Shown: one piece after another, positions 10,101 through 18,547 of the stretch
How the letters are laid out: each line of letters opens with the position of its first letter
How positions within the stretch are numbered: position 1 is the stretch's first letter
Origin: Aquilonibacter sp963703325
GTDB taxonomy: Bacteria > Vulcanimicrobiota > Vulcanimicrobiia > Vulcanimicrobiales > Vulcanimicrobiaceae
Direction of reading: 5' to 3'
NCBI GenBank assembly: GCA_963703325.1
Contig: OY969805.1
Coordinates: forward strand, 1,736,001-1,800,000
Length of the DNA stretch: 64,000 nt
Translations under genes and position numbers: made by a program
Notes under the pieces: generated by a model
Database searches by the model: none
What the model was told of the DNA's origin: nothing
Seen by the model: the letters and a program-made list of their open reading frames with translations, nothing else

Positions 10101-13100
10101 TTATTGCAACGAGCGGAAGCTCGGCTGACGGCATCTACGCGCAGTCGATCGGCGGCGGCGGCGGTAACGGCGGCGCAACGTCGAGCAGTTCGTCGTCGCA
10201 ATCAACGTCGCAGGATCAGAGCTTCAACGTGAACGTTGGTGTCGGCGGATTCGGCGGTGCAGCCGGAAACGGCGGCAACGTGACAATCGGCAACAGCGGC
10301 GCGATCACGACAACCGGTTCGAATTCCGACGGCGTCTTCGTGCAATCAATCGGCGGCGGCGGTGGCAACGGTGGCGGCGGTAACACGCAAGCGTCGGGCG
10401 GTGCGGTCAACGTGACGTTCACGCTCGGCGGATTCGGCGGCGCGGCGGGTACCGGCGGCGACGTCACGCTCACCAACAGCGGCACGATCGAAACGCAAGG
10501 GTTCCAATCCGATGCCGTCTTCGCACAATCGATTGGTGGCGGCGGCGGTAACGGCGGTGACGTCGAGGGATCCGCTAGTGCGCAACAAGGTCTCGACAAA
10601 TCGGCGAGCGTCACGATGGGGGTAGGCGGATTCGGCGGACAGGGCAACAATGCCGGTAGCGTAAGCATCACCAACACCGGCGGTTTGATCGAAACGCAGG
10701 GCGATCAATCGGCCGCGATCGTCGCGCAATCGATCGGCGGCGGCGGCGGTAACGGCGGTTCGTCGAGCGGTGAAGCGGAAGGCGTGGTCGGCGTGACGCT
10801 CGGTGTCGGCGGGTTCGGCGGAGCGGGCGGCAACGGCGGCGTTGTGAGCGTGAGCAACGCTGCAATCGTTGAAACCACCGGCGCGCTGTCCGATGCGATC
10901 TTCGCGCAATCGATCGGCGGCGGCGGTGGTACGGGCGGATTCTCGGCCGGCACGGCGACCGGTAGTAACGACAACGGCAACAGTTTCGGCATCGCGCTCA
11001 CGCTCGGCGGCTTTGGTGGTGCAGGCGGTACGGGCGCGAATGTGACGGTGAGTAATACCGGAACGATCGAGACGACTGGATTCGCATCAACCGGTATCTT
11101 TGCCGAATCGATCGGCGGCGGCGGTGGCGACGGCGGATCGTCGACAGCGACTGCGAGTGGTAAAGTTTCGGTCGGCGGCGGTCTCGGCGGATTCGGCGGC
11201 GCGGCCGGAAACGGCGGCGACGTGCAAGTCAGCAACGGCGGAACGATTCAAACCAGCGGTGATTCCGCCAATGGCATCTTTGCGCAATCGATCGGCGGCG
11301 GCGGCGGCAACGGAGCAGAAGCGTCGGCCACCGCGAGCGGGTCGGGTGAGAATAGCGTCGCGGTGTCGCTGGCCGTCGGTGGATTTGGAGGCGGATCCGG
11401 CAACGGCGGCAATGTATCGGTAAACAATTCGGGCGAGGTGTTGACCGCGGGATCGAATGCAGCCGCAATCTTTGCCGAATCGATCGGCGGCGGTGGCGGA
11501 AACGGCGGCGGCGGTTCGACAAATTCGTCGGATTCTTCAATCGACGTTGGATTGACGATCGGCGGATTCGGCAGCGGCGGCGGTAATGGTGGAACTGTCA
11601 ACGTGACGACGTCGGGTGACGTGCAAACGACCGGATTCAATTCGCAAGGCATCTTCGCGCAATCGGTCGGCGGCGGCGGCGGCAACGGCGGCACGGCCGA
11701 AGCGAATGCGAGCGGCAGCGGATCGGACAAATCGCAGAGTGGAGCAGTGACCTTCGCGCTGGGTGGTTTCGGTGGGGTCGGCGGCAACGGCGGCGCGGTG
11801 AACGTGACCATTAGCGCCGGAACTGTAGCGACGAGCGGCGACAATTCGAGTGCAATCGTTGCGCAGAGTGTCGGTGGTGGCGGCGGCATGGGCGGCGCGG
11901 GTACCGCGCAAGCCGAAAGTGGAACGGTCAACGTCAGCCTCGGCATCGGCGGGCTCGGCGGCGCGGGTGGAACCGGCGGGAACGTCGCGGTAACGAACGA
12001 TGCGCTGCTCGCAACGAGCGGCGCAAACAGCGACGGCGTCTTTGCACAAAGCGTCGGCGGCGGCGGCGGCGCAACCGGATTCTCGTCAGGATTTTCGGTC
12101 AGCGCGACCACGCAGAGCGACGAATCTTTCGGCATCTCCTTTGCGATCGGCGGCGCGGGCGGCGGTGGCGGTAATTCAGGAACCGTGAATGTCATCAACG
12201 ACGGCAACATTATGACGTCGGGATTTATGTCGAACGGTGTTGCGGCGCAAACCATCGGTGGCGGCGGTGGCACCGGTGGCGCTGCGGCCGCGAGCAGCGA
12301 TAGCAACATTTCGATCGGCGGCGGCGTCGGCGGCACCGGCGGCACGGGCGGAAACGCCGGCGCGGTCACAATTTCTAATGCCGGCACAATTGTTACGACC
12401 GGCGATCTCGGCGCCGGCATCTTCGTGCAATCGATCGGCGGCGGCGGCGGCGCGGGTGGTGAAGCGACGAGCGAATCGAGCGCAACGTCGTCGAACGAGA
12501 ACGACACCAACGTTTCGATTGCCGTTGCGGTCGGCGGATTTGGCGGTTCATCGGGCACCGGCGGCACCGTGCAAATCAGCAACACCGGTGCGATTGTTAC
12601 GACCGGTGACGAAGCTTCCGCGATCTTCGCGCAATCGATCGGCGGCGGCGGCGGTATGGGCGGCGGCAGTGAAGCAACGGCGAGCAACGGCACGCTGAAC
12701 CTTAGCGTCGGTGTCGGCGGATCGGGCGGTAGCGGCGGTGCGGGCGGCAACATGACCGTCACCAATTCGGGATCGATCGCGACCGCGGGATACGCATCGA
12801 ACGGCATTTTGGCGCAATCGATTGGCGGCGGCGGCGGCGACGGCGGTACCGGCGAATCGACGACCTCCTCATCATCGGATGCAACCAACGGCGCTGTAAG
12901 CGTCGGCGTCGGCGGCATGGGTGGCGCCGCAAGCAACGGTGGAACCGTAACGGTGAACAATACCGCAGGCACGATCGCGACGTTCGGCGATAATGCAAAC
13001 GGCATCGCTGCAATGAGTATCGGCGGCGGCGGGGGAATGGGTGGCACGTCGGCGCCTGTTTCGCAAGGAACGATCGCGCTGACGATCGGTGTCGGCGGAT

Positions 13101-15715
13101 CCGGAGGCGGCGGCGGTAACGGCGCCGATGTGAATGTAAGCAACGCCGCGGCGATCAGCACCGCTGGAACGGACGCTTACGGCGTGCTTGCGCAATCGAT
13201 TGGCGGCGGCGGCGGCGACGGGGGGTTTGGATCGGGCTCATCGAGCGGCGGTGATTTTGCCGCAACGGTGGGTGTCGGCGGCAGCGGCGGCGGCGCCGGC
13301 ACCGGCGGCGCAGTCACGGTGGCCAATACCGCGTCGATCAAGACGACCGGATTCGGCAGCGACGGCATCGTCGCGCAATCGATCGGCGGCGGTGGCGGAA
13401 TCGCCAACGACGCGAACGCCGCGAGTTCCTCGAATACAATCGGCGTCACGCTCACCGTCGGCGGCAGCGGCGGCGAGGCCGGTGACGGCGGTGCCGTAAG
13501 TGTGTCGCAAAACGGAAACATCGAGACGCGAGGTGACGACGCGTTCGGCGTACTCGCACAATCGATCGGCGGCGGCGGCGGTGTCGGCGGCATCGGCGCG
13601 GGATCGCAGACCGGAAGTATTTCGGTTGGCGGCAGCGGCGGTGCATCCGGGAATGGCGGCAACGTCAGCGTGAACCTTGCGGGCAACATCACGACCTACG
13701 GCAACGGCGCCTCGGCGATCGTCGCGCAATCGATCGGCGGCGGCGGCGGCATCGGCGGCAGCACCACGGGTCAAACGCTCTCGATCGGCGTGAGCGGCAG
13801 CGGCGGCGGCGCCGGGAACGGCGGCAACGTCAGCGTGACGACGAGCGGAACGATTCTCGCGCTGGGGAACGGCGCGGACGGCATCTTCGCGCAATCGATC
13901 GGCGGCGGCGGCGGCGTCGCGGGTGGCGGCAGCAACGGCCTCGCGTTCATCGGCTCCGACGGCGGTGCGGGAAGCGGGGGCGCGATCACGATCCAACAGG
14001 GCGGAAGCATCGAGGCAGAAGGCCTCGATTCGGTAGCGATCTTCGCGCAAAGCGTCGGCGGCAGCGGCGGCCCGATTACAATCGATGTGACCGGAACGGT
14101 TGCCGGTTTGGACGCCGTGTCAGGGGACGCGATCTACACCGATACGCCCGGCGCCACGACGATCACCAACGCCGGCACCATCATCGGGAACGTCTACGCC
14201 GGCGGCGGCGGGACCGTGACGTTTACGAATCAACAAAATGGGCTCTTTGCACCCGGAAACACGGTGATGCTCGGAGCGAACGGGACGTTGACCAACGCCG
14301 GCGTACTTGCGCCGGGCGGAATCGGCACCGTGCAAACCACGGCGCTGACCGGGAATTACACGCAAACGGCGACCGGTGCGTTCGACGTCGACGTGCATGT
14401 CGGCGGTGGTTCATCGGATCAACTCAGCGTCTCCGGCGCTGCGGACCTGTCCGGAAAGATTGTTCCCACGGTGCTGTCACTTTCACCCTCGTCGGCGCCG
14501 ATAGTGATACTCACTGCCGTTGGCGGCGTCACCGATTCGAATCTCTCGGTCGTGCAATCGCCGTTCTTCGACTGGGGTCTCGATGTGAGTTCCAACGCGG
14601 TCGCGATTTCAATCGACGGCGTGCATTACGCGTTCCCGCAATTGAATGCGAACCAAAACGCGATCGGAACGCATTTCGAGAACGCGTGGGCGTCGGGGAG
14701 TCTGGGCGGACTTGGGCCGCTGATGACGTACTTGAGCACGCTTGATCCCGGAACGAGCTACGCACAAGCGCTCAATCACTTGAGCCCGGGCAGCTATCTA
14801 AGTTCGACGACGCCGGGGATGCTGTCGCAGCTCGATTTTACCAATAGTCTCTTTAGTTGCTATCGTCCGGTCGGCGAAAATTATGTCGGCGCGGAGATGC
14901 CGTGCACGTGGTCGCGCGCGCTCGGGGCGAGCGATCAGCAGTCGTATTCTTCGAGCACGCTCGGGTTCACCGGAAGTTCGCAAGGCATCGAGGGTGGGCA
15001 ACAACGCTCGCTCGGCAGCGGACGGTTCGTGGATACGGCGCTGGGCTACACGCACGGCTCGGTCGCAGTAGACGACGGCGGCGCCTCGACGCAGTCGAAT
15101 GGCGTCAATGCCGGCATCGCTTGGAAGCAGCAGCACGGCGCAACGAGTTTCTCGCAAGGTCTTTCGCTCGGTTACGATTGGCTCAGCACGCTACGCGCGC
15201 CGCTTCCGGGCGTCCTCGCTTCGAGCCACAGCGGATCGTTGAACCTCGATGCGCGTGCCGGCGTTTCCCATGTCGGCGACAGCGGAAACTTCTACTTCAA
15301 GCCCTACGGCAACCTCGATGTGCTCTTCGTCAATCGCCCTGCGGTCAGCGAAACCGGTGCGGGCGCGATCGGATTGAACATGGCATCGATGAGTAAGATG
15401 CTCGGGATCGTGACGCCCGGCATTGAGCTCGGCGGAACATTTCACCAGGGCAATACGCTGTTTCGTCCGTATCTGAACGCAAGCATCAGCGCGTTCACTA
15501 GCAACCAATGGTCGATTGCTTCGACATTCCAGGGCTCACCCGCGGGTGTTGCCCCGTTCGTCATCACGAGCTCGTTCCCGAGCGTGCTGTACCGCACGTA
15601 CGGCGGGTTCCAGCTAAGCAAGGACCGTCTGATTCTCACCGTCGATTATGGCCTTTCGCTCGGCAGCGGCTATTCGAGCCAATTCGGTGCGTTTAAATTC
15701 GACTATAAGCTTTGA
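7190..15715 (+). CDS. giant glycine-rich repeat autotransporter (type V secretion)
   Basis: 2841 residues. A signal peptide (MFVRAATIVSI to PALAEP) is preceded by a GGGGGAGG ribosome binding site. The passenger from about 180 to 2300 is a chain of about 36 repeats of roughly 60 residues. Each unit contains a beta-helix rung of the type NSGTITTSG, then GIFAQSIGGGGGNGG and a GG-rich strand. A non-repetitive stretch (about 2380, TGNYTQTATGAFDVDV) resembles the junction before autotransporter barrels. The last ~285 residues alternate beta strands as in the autotransporter barrel. The final residue is Leu, not the usual Phe/Trp. Such proteins are known from alphaproteobacteria as surface or adhesin-like filaments; function here is inferred. 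Unrelated genes on both sides suggest it stands alone. Confidence 0.9.
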   Translation: MFVRAATIVSICAFACALTMPALAEPTSPKVRAAATAPPSAPPISIVITAASGTPGNPTGGNGAASSTITITDGSTISGGLSSAIFLQTTGGSGGNGVTPPYAAGTAYGGNGGSGGDAGAITLFANGVYSASGAPGLFAASFGGAGGSGGSASGGGAYGGNGAAAGSAGTITITLFSGASISTTGDNAAGIFAESIGGAGGSGGSANAIAGLGGGASGGGNGGSIFVTNNGTITTSGANSYGILAESGGAVGGNGGFTGSTDGYGVGGGIGGVGGNVTVTSTGNITTFGDDASAIYALSEGGNGGGGGNGAGAGGHGGNGGSGGGAGNVSVTAGGTITTAGSSAYGIEASSVGGAGGAGGTGSGISASGGSGGAGVNSGSATVTETGSIVTTGAQADGILAQSIGGGGGSGGSFGSLFGSGGSGTAGGAAGAVAVTTSGSVMTAGVGAIGILAQSVGGGGGTGGSGGALFALGGWGGGSSPGGAVTVDNTGSVSTTGDGGIGIFAQSIGGGGGSAGYAIGLVGVGGGANSGGTGGNVSIDNSGVISTQGASAYGLFAQSVGGGGGNGGGGTGLFSVGGDGAGGGNGGNVTVQNSGAITTSGDGANAMFVQSVGGGGGNGGYAQAANANFSVAIGGSGGGGGNGGIADASNSGTITTSGAMANGIFAQSVGGGGGTGGNASAESVGPIAVTITLGGSGGNGGNGSAVSVTNSGTIAIGGENAAGIFAQSVGGGGGAGGAASSTAISANAYPTVAISFALGGSGGSGGTGANVGVTNSGSIQTAGDNGFGIMAQSIGGGGGNGGDANASSQAYSSEGAASIALAIGGSGGGGGTSGNVTVTNTGDVVTQGTGAFGIIAQSIGGGGGNGGSGSASGSSSAGSDSPSITLTAGVGGTGGSGGNAGSVDVENQQGFVQTSGAGAIGIVAQSIGGGGGNGGVGEGQSSGQFTLTVTVGGQGGAAGNASSVTVNNAAIIATSGSSADGIYAQSIGGGGGNGGATSSSSSSQSTSQDQSFNVNVGVGGFGGAAGNGGNVTIGNSGAITTTGSNSDGVFVQSIGGGGGNGGGGNTQASGGAVNVTFTLGGFGGAAGTGGDVTLTNSGTIETQGFQSDAVFAQSIGGGGGNGGDVEGSASAQQGLDKSASVTMGVGGFGGQGNNAGSVSITNTGGLIETQGDQSAAIVAQSIGGGGGNGGSSSGEAEGVVGVTLGVGGFGGAGGNGGVVSVSNAAIVETTGALSDAIFAQSIGGGGGTGGFSAGTATGSNDNGNSFGIALTLGGFGGAGGTGANVTVSNTGTIETTGFASTGIFAESIGGGGGDGGSSTATASGKVSVGGGLGGFGGAAGNGGDVQVSNGGTIQTSGDSANGIFAQSIGGGGGNGAEASATASGSGENSVAVSLAVGGFGGGSGNGGNVSVNNSGEVLTAGSNAAAIFAESIGGGGGNGGGGSTNSSDSSIDVGLTIGGFGSGGGNGGTVNVTTSGDVQTTGFNSQGIFAQSVGGGGGNGGTAEANASGSGSDKSQSGAVTFALGGFGGVGGNGGAVNVTISAGTVATSGDNSSAIVAQSVGGGGGMGGAGTAQAESGTVNVSLGIGGLGGAGGTGGNVAVTNDALLATSGANSDGVFAQSVGGGGGATGFSSGFSVSATTQSDESFGISFAIGGAGGGGGNSGTVNVINDGNIMTSGFMSNGVAAQTIGGGGGTGGAAAASSDSNISIGGGVGGTGGTGGNAGAVTISNAGTIVTTGDLGAGIFVQSIGGGGGAGGEATSESSATSSNENDTNVSIAVAVGGFGGSSGTGGTVQISNTGAIVTTGDEASAIFAQSIGGGGGMGGGSEATASNGTLNLSVGVGGSGGSGGAGGNMTVTNSGSIATAGYASNGILAQSIGGGGGDGGTGESTTSSSSDATNGAVSVGVGGMGGAASNGGTVTVNNTAGTIATFGDNANGIAAMSIGGGGGMGGTSAPVSQGTIALTIGVGGSGGGGGNGADVNVSNAAAISTAGTDAYGVLAQSIGGGGGDGGFGSGSSSGGDFAATVGVGGSGGGAGTGGAVTVANTASIKTTGFGSDGIVAQSIGGGGGIANDANAASSSNTIGVTLTVGGSGGEAGDGGAVSVSQNGNIETRGDDAFGVLAQSIGGGGGVGGIGAGSQTGSISVGGSGGASGNGGNVSVNLAGNITTYGNGASAIVAQSIGGGGGIGGSTTGQTLSIGVSGSGGGAGNGGNVSVTTSGTILALGNGADGIFAQSIGGGGGVAGGGSNGLAFIGSDGGAGSGGAITIQQGGSIEAEGLDSVAIFAQSVGGSGGPITIDVTGTVAGLDAVSGDAIYTDTPGATTITNAGTIIGNVYAGGGGTVTFTNQQNGLFAPGNTVMLGANGTLTNAGVLAPGGIGTVQTTALTGNYTQTATGAFDVDVHVGGGSSDQLSVSGAADLSGKIVPTVLSLSPSSAPIVILTAVGGVTDSNLSVVQSPFFDWGLDVSSNAVAISIDGVHYAFPQLNANQNAIGTHFENAWASGSLGGLGPLMTYLSTLDPGTSYAQALNHLSPGSYLSSTTPGMLSQLDFTNSLFSCYRPVGENYVGAEMPCTWSRALGASDQQSYSSSTLGFTGSSQGIEGGQQRSLGSGRFVDTALGYTHGSVAVDDGGASTQSNGVNAGIAWKQQHGATSFSQGLSLGYDWLSTLRAPLPGVLASSHSGSLNLDARAGVSHVGDSGNFYFKPYGNLDVLFVNRPAVSETGAGAIGLNMASMSKMLGIVTPGIELGGTFHQGNTLFRPYLNASISAFTSNQWSIASTFQGSPAGVAPFVITSSFPSVLYRTYGGFQLSKDRLILTVDYGLSLGSGYSSQFGAFKFDYKL
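7740..14060 (+). repeat. about 36 in-gene repeats of ~180 bp coding for glycine-rich beta-helix units
   Basis: Counting the phrase [A/G]I-x-AQS[I/V]GGGGG and its degenerate early forms gives about 36 occurrences, spaced close to 180 bp. The first four units are divergent (ESIGGAGG, ESGGAVGG, LSEGGNGG, SSVGGAGG), while the middle ones are near-identical. DNA coding for AQSIGGGGG is often the same in neighbouring units (gcgcaatcgatcggcgg). This makes the tract prone to slippage and to misassembly from short reads. Confidence 0.9.
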
Positions 15716-15823
15716 GCTAATGGTCGGCCAAACGGCGTCTTGGCAGTTCAATCAAAAACACGTTCGTTTGGGTGTGTCGGGGTCCCTGAGAAACCGTGCA
15801 AAATGCCAACAGGGGGTACTGAT

Positions 15824-17212
15824 ATGGCATTGCGACCGTTTTTCATCCTGTGCATGCTTGCGGCGTTTGTCGCGTGTAGCGGCGGCGGCGGGAGCCAATC
15901 ACCGTTGGGCTCGACCGGCGTCCTGCCGAAGACCGAGCCTCGTCCGGATGCATCGAGCGTGGTGACGCTCGGGAGTTACAACATCAATCCGGCACACGTC
16001 TACGTTGCCGGCATCTCGTCGGGCGGCTTCATGGCCGTGCAGTTGCACTTCGCGTATTCCGGCACGTTCAAAGGCGCGGCAATTTATGCCGGCGGTCCCG
16101 ACTACTGCGCGCAAGACAGCGAAGCGACCGCGATCGATGACTGCGGCGGCGCCGGGCTGTACGGCAGCGAGCTTTCAGCCTCGGAGAGCTACATCAGCTC
16201 CAATCAAAATACGTCCGGGATGGACCCGGTAAGCAATATCAGCGGGCAACACGTGTACTTGTGGTCGGGGACGGCCGACTCCATCGTCAATCCCAAGACC
16301 ATGAACGACTTGGAGACCGAGTATCAGCACTACGGCGCGACGGTCAAATACGACAACACGTTCGCAGCGGAGCACGGTTGGGAATCACCGTACGGCACGG
16401 TCGCGTGCGGTACGGCCGAGAGTCCGTATATGATCATGTGCGATCAGGGCAGCACGCCGTACGATTCCGAGAATACATGGCTCTCGCTCTTCCTCGGAAC
16501 GCTCACGGCAAAGAACACCGGAACGCTGACCGGATCGCTGCTCAACTTCAATCAAGATCCATTCGGCGGCGGTTCCAACGACCTCGATACCAACGGATGG
16601 GTTTTCGTACCGAAGAGCTGTGCGAGCGGCACACAGTGTTCGCTGGTTGTGGCGCTCTCCGGATGCGCGATGTACCAAGCAGTCATCGGGACCGACTTCG
16701 TTACGGAATCCGGGCTCGATCAATGGGCGGACACCAACAACATCATCGTGCTCTATCCGTATCAGACGACCGGCGGGACGAATTCAAACGGCTGCTGGGA
16801 CTGGTGGGGCTACAACAATTCGAGCTACGCGCTGAAGTCAGGTCCGCAGATGGTTGCGATCTACGACATGGTCAAGCAGCTCGAGGGCGGCACGGCGACC
16901 TCGCCATCGCCGACCCCGTCGCCAACGGCTTCTCCAACCGCGTCGCCGACGGCAAAGCCAACGACGTCACCGACGGCGTCGCCGACAGCAAAGCCGACGG
17001 CGACACCGACGCCATCACCGACACCGACCGCAACCCCGCCGTATTCGCAAAAGGAGACGAATACGATCGTCGAGTTCTACTCGATGGGCTACATCACGCT
17101 CAACGAGTACCTGGAACTCGGGCAAGCCTACGGCTACGATACCGACATCACGCTGTACGATTGCAGCGGAACGTGGACCGACTCGTCGACCTGCGGACCG
17201 ATGACGTACTAG
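15824..17212 (+). CDS. PHB depolymerase-like esterase lipoprotein, type 2 catalytic domain
   Basis: 462 residues from ATG 15824, preceded by AGGGGG; earlier in-frame starts lack a signal peptide. The N-terminus has a lipoprotein signal with Cys near residue 18 (FVACSGGGG). The catalytic triad fits type 2 (N-terminal serine) PHA depolymerases: Ser65 in GISSGG, Asp152 in GTADS, His184 in AEHGW. A later block (GCWDWWGYNN) is also typical of this esterase family. After the catalytic domain come a low-complexity S/P/T/A/K linker and a ~45-residue tail with two cysteines, possibly a polymer-binding piece. Likely role is hydrolysis of extracellular polyester or oligomers at the cell surface. The lipobox has Phe at -3, so lipidation is likely but not certain. 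Confidence 0.85.
   Translation: MALRPFFILCMLAAFVACSGGGGSQSPLGSTGVLPKTEPRPDASSVVTLGSYNINPAHVYVAGISSGGFMAVQLHFAYSGTFKGAAIYAGGPDYCAQDSEATAIDDCGGAGLYGSELSASESYISSNQNTSGMDPVSNISGQHVYLWSGTADSIVNPKTMNDLETEYQHYGATVKYDNTFAAEHGWESPYGTVACGTAESPYMIMCDQGSTPYDSENTWLSLFLGTLTAKNTGTLTGSLLNFNQDPFGGGSNDLDTNGWVFVPKSCASGTQCSLVVALSGCAMYQAVIGTDFVTESGLDQWADTNNIIVLYPYQTTGGTNSNGCWDWWGYNNSSYALKSGPQMVAIYDMVKQLEGGTATSPSPTPSPTASPTASPTAKPTTSPTASPTAKPTATPTPSPTPTATPPYSQKETNTIVEFYSMGYITLNEYLELGQAYGYDTDITLYDCSGTWTDSSTCGPMTY
16901..17040 (+). repeat. low-complexity coding repeat for a Pro/Thr/Ser/Ala/Lys linker
   Basis: Degenerate tandem units of the type tcgccgacggca code for S-P-T-A and K-P-T repeats. They join the esterase domain to the C-terminal tail of the depolymerase-like lipoprotein. 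Length variation between strains would be expected. Confidence 0.75.
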
Positions 17213-17219
17213 ACGTGCA

Positions 17220-18449
17220 CTAGGCAACGGCGCGGACGAACTTCGCCTGATCGACGCTGTCGTAAAAGGCGTTGTTCGTCTCGCTGATGCCGTCCGAAGC
17301 CCAGGGATCGATTTGCTTCGCGCTGAGCGGCGCATGAATTGTCGGTCCCGCGGCGTCGGCGTAATTCGAACCGTCGAACGGACCGAAGGCACGCGATTCC
17401 CGATGCGCCATGACGAGCGCGCGCGTCGTATCGGAGGCGGCTCGCGCCTCGGCGCGCAGCTGCGCCGGCAGGCGACCGTCGGACGCAATCGTTGAATACA
17501 CCGCTATCGCGGGGCGGTCCGCGTGCCACGGCATATCGGGCGTCGCTTCGGAGAAGCGCACCATGCCGTCCACCGATGCGACATCGCGCCGGATCGTCGC
17601 GCGGTCGGTACTGTCGTCGGCCACTGCGTCGTTGAAGGCTTTGATCGCTCGTTCGGCATTAGCGATTTTGTCGGGCGCGCAGTCGAGGACGTCGAAGGCC
17701 GGGGCCGTGCCGAATGATTCACCGAACGGCGTTTGATAGCGCGTGCGCATCACGGTATCGACGACGGCGCTCGCCATCGCGCCGGGATCGTCGACGTTGC
17801 GCGCGATCGCATCGGCGACACCGGTCGGCACACCGGGCGAGAGCATCGTCTCCGGAGACGCTGCCAGGTATTTGACGCCGGCCCGCGAGAGTGCGTCGGC
17901 GAAGCCCATCGTCGACATCAAACACTGATTCGCGACCACCCCGTCGATGGTTCGATTCGCGTCTTCGGGATGTTCCTTAGCGTGCAGCGCGATGCCGTCG
18001 GCGATGGCCTTCGCCATATCCGGCATCGACATCACCGCACCGGTGTGTGTTTCGAGGCCGCCGCCATCGCCGCCGCCGTGATCGACCAGATCGATCCAGG
18101 TCTGCTTCGTGCCGGAAGCTTGCGCACGGTCGAGCGTACGCGCGACGAATTCGGCGAGATTCGAGGGATCGGCCATGTTGCGCGCGCTGCGGGTCTGCAA
18201 ATTGGCGACCTTGCCGTCGGCGATGGTGAAATCGTCGGTGCGCTTGCGGCCCTCAGTGATGTCGTCGTCTTCGGCGCGCACACCGGTCGTGTCTTCGACG
18301 GTGTACTCGACGGCCGAATCGGTGCGGCTCGATTGCAGCGCCTGCGCAATGGTGAGTGACTGGGACATGTCCAAATTGTTATCGCCGTCGCGATAGATGC
18401 CGAACTCGAGCGTCCGGCGAGAAGGTGTAGTAGCAACGTTAACCTGCAC
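17220..18449 (-). CDS. clostripain-like (C11) cysteine peptidase
   Basis: 409 residues from a GTG at 18449, with GGAGG 6 nt upstream. The catalytic dyad of clan CD is recognisable: His124 in LVDHGGGDGG and Cys176 in ANQCLMSTMGFADAL. The N-terminus (LEFGIYRDGDNNLD) also matches the start of C11 domains. No signal peptide is visible, unlike many secreted clostripains, so it may act inside the cell or leave by another route. It is convergent with the PHB depolymerase-like gene and divergent from the ABC-F gene. The substrate is unknown; C11 enzymes usually cut after Arg or Lys. Confidence 0.82.
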   Translation of the reverse strand: MQVNVATTPSRRTLEFGIYRDGDNNLDMSQSLTIAQALQSSRTDSAVEYTVEDTTGVRAEDDDITEGRKRTDDFTIADGKVANLQTRSARNMADPSNLAEFVARTLDRAQASGTKQTWIDLVDHGGGDGGGLETHTGAVMSMPDMAKAIADGIALHAKEHPEDANRTIDGVVANQCLMSTMGFADALSRAGVKYLAASPETMLSPGVPTGVADAIARNVDDPGAMASAVVDTVMRTRYQTPFGESFGTAPAFDVLDCAPDKIANAERAIKAFNDAVADDSTDRATIRRDVASVDGMVRFSEATPDMPWHADRPAIAVYSTIASDGRLPAQLRAEARAASDTTRALVMAHRESRAFGPFDGSNYADAAGPTIHAPLSAKQIDPWASDGISETNNAFYDSVDQAKFVRAVA

Positions 18450-18547
18450 TTCGATCCTCCAAAGTTGTGAAGTGCGGGTCCACTGCGCGCGCACGACGCG
18501 GCGGCGCTAGGGGAAAACCCCTGATTTTGTGTGAACGTCACCCGGCC

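Noticed and set aside
7573..14050. Long proline-rich minus-strand open frames opposite the autotransporter (one over 600 codons)
   Set aside because: They are antisense readings of glycine-rich codons (ggc/gcc); they lack signal peptides, ribosome binding sites and any known domain, and the plus strand has a complete autotransporter.
7740..14060. Regular repeats suggesting a CRISPR array or satellite
   Set aside because: The period is about 180 bp, repeats stay in frame with a 2841-codon gene, and there are no short unique spacers or cas genes.
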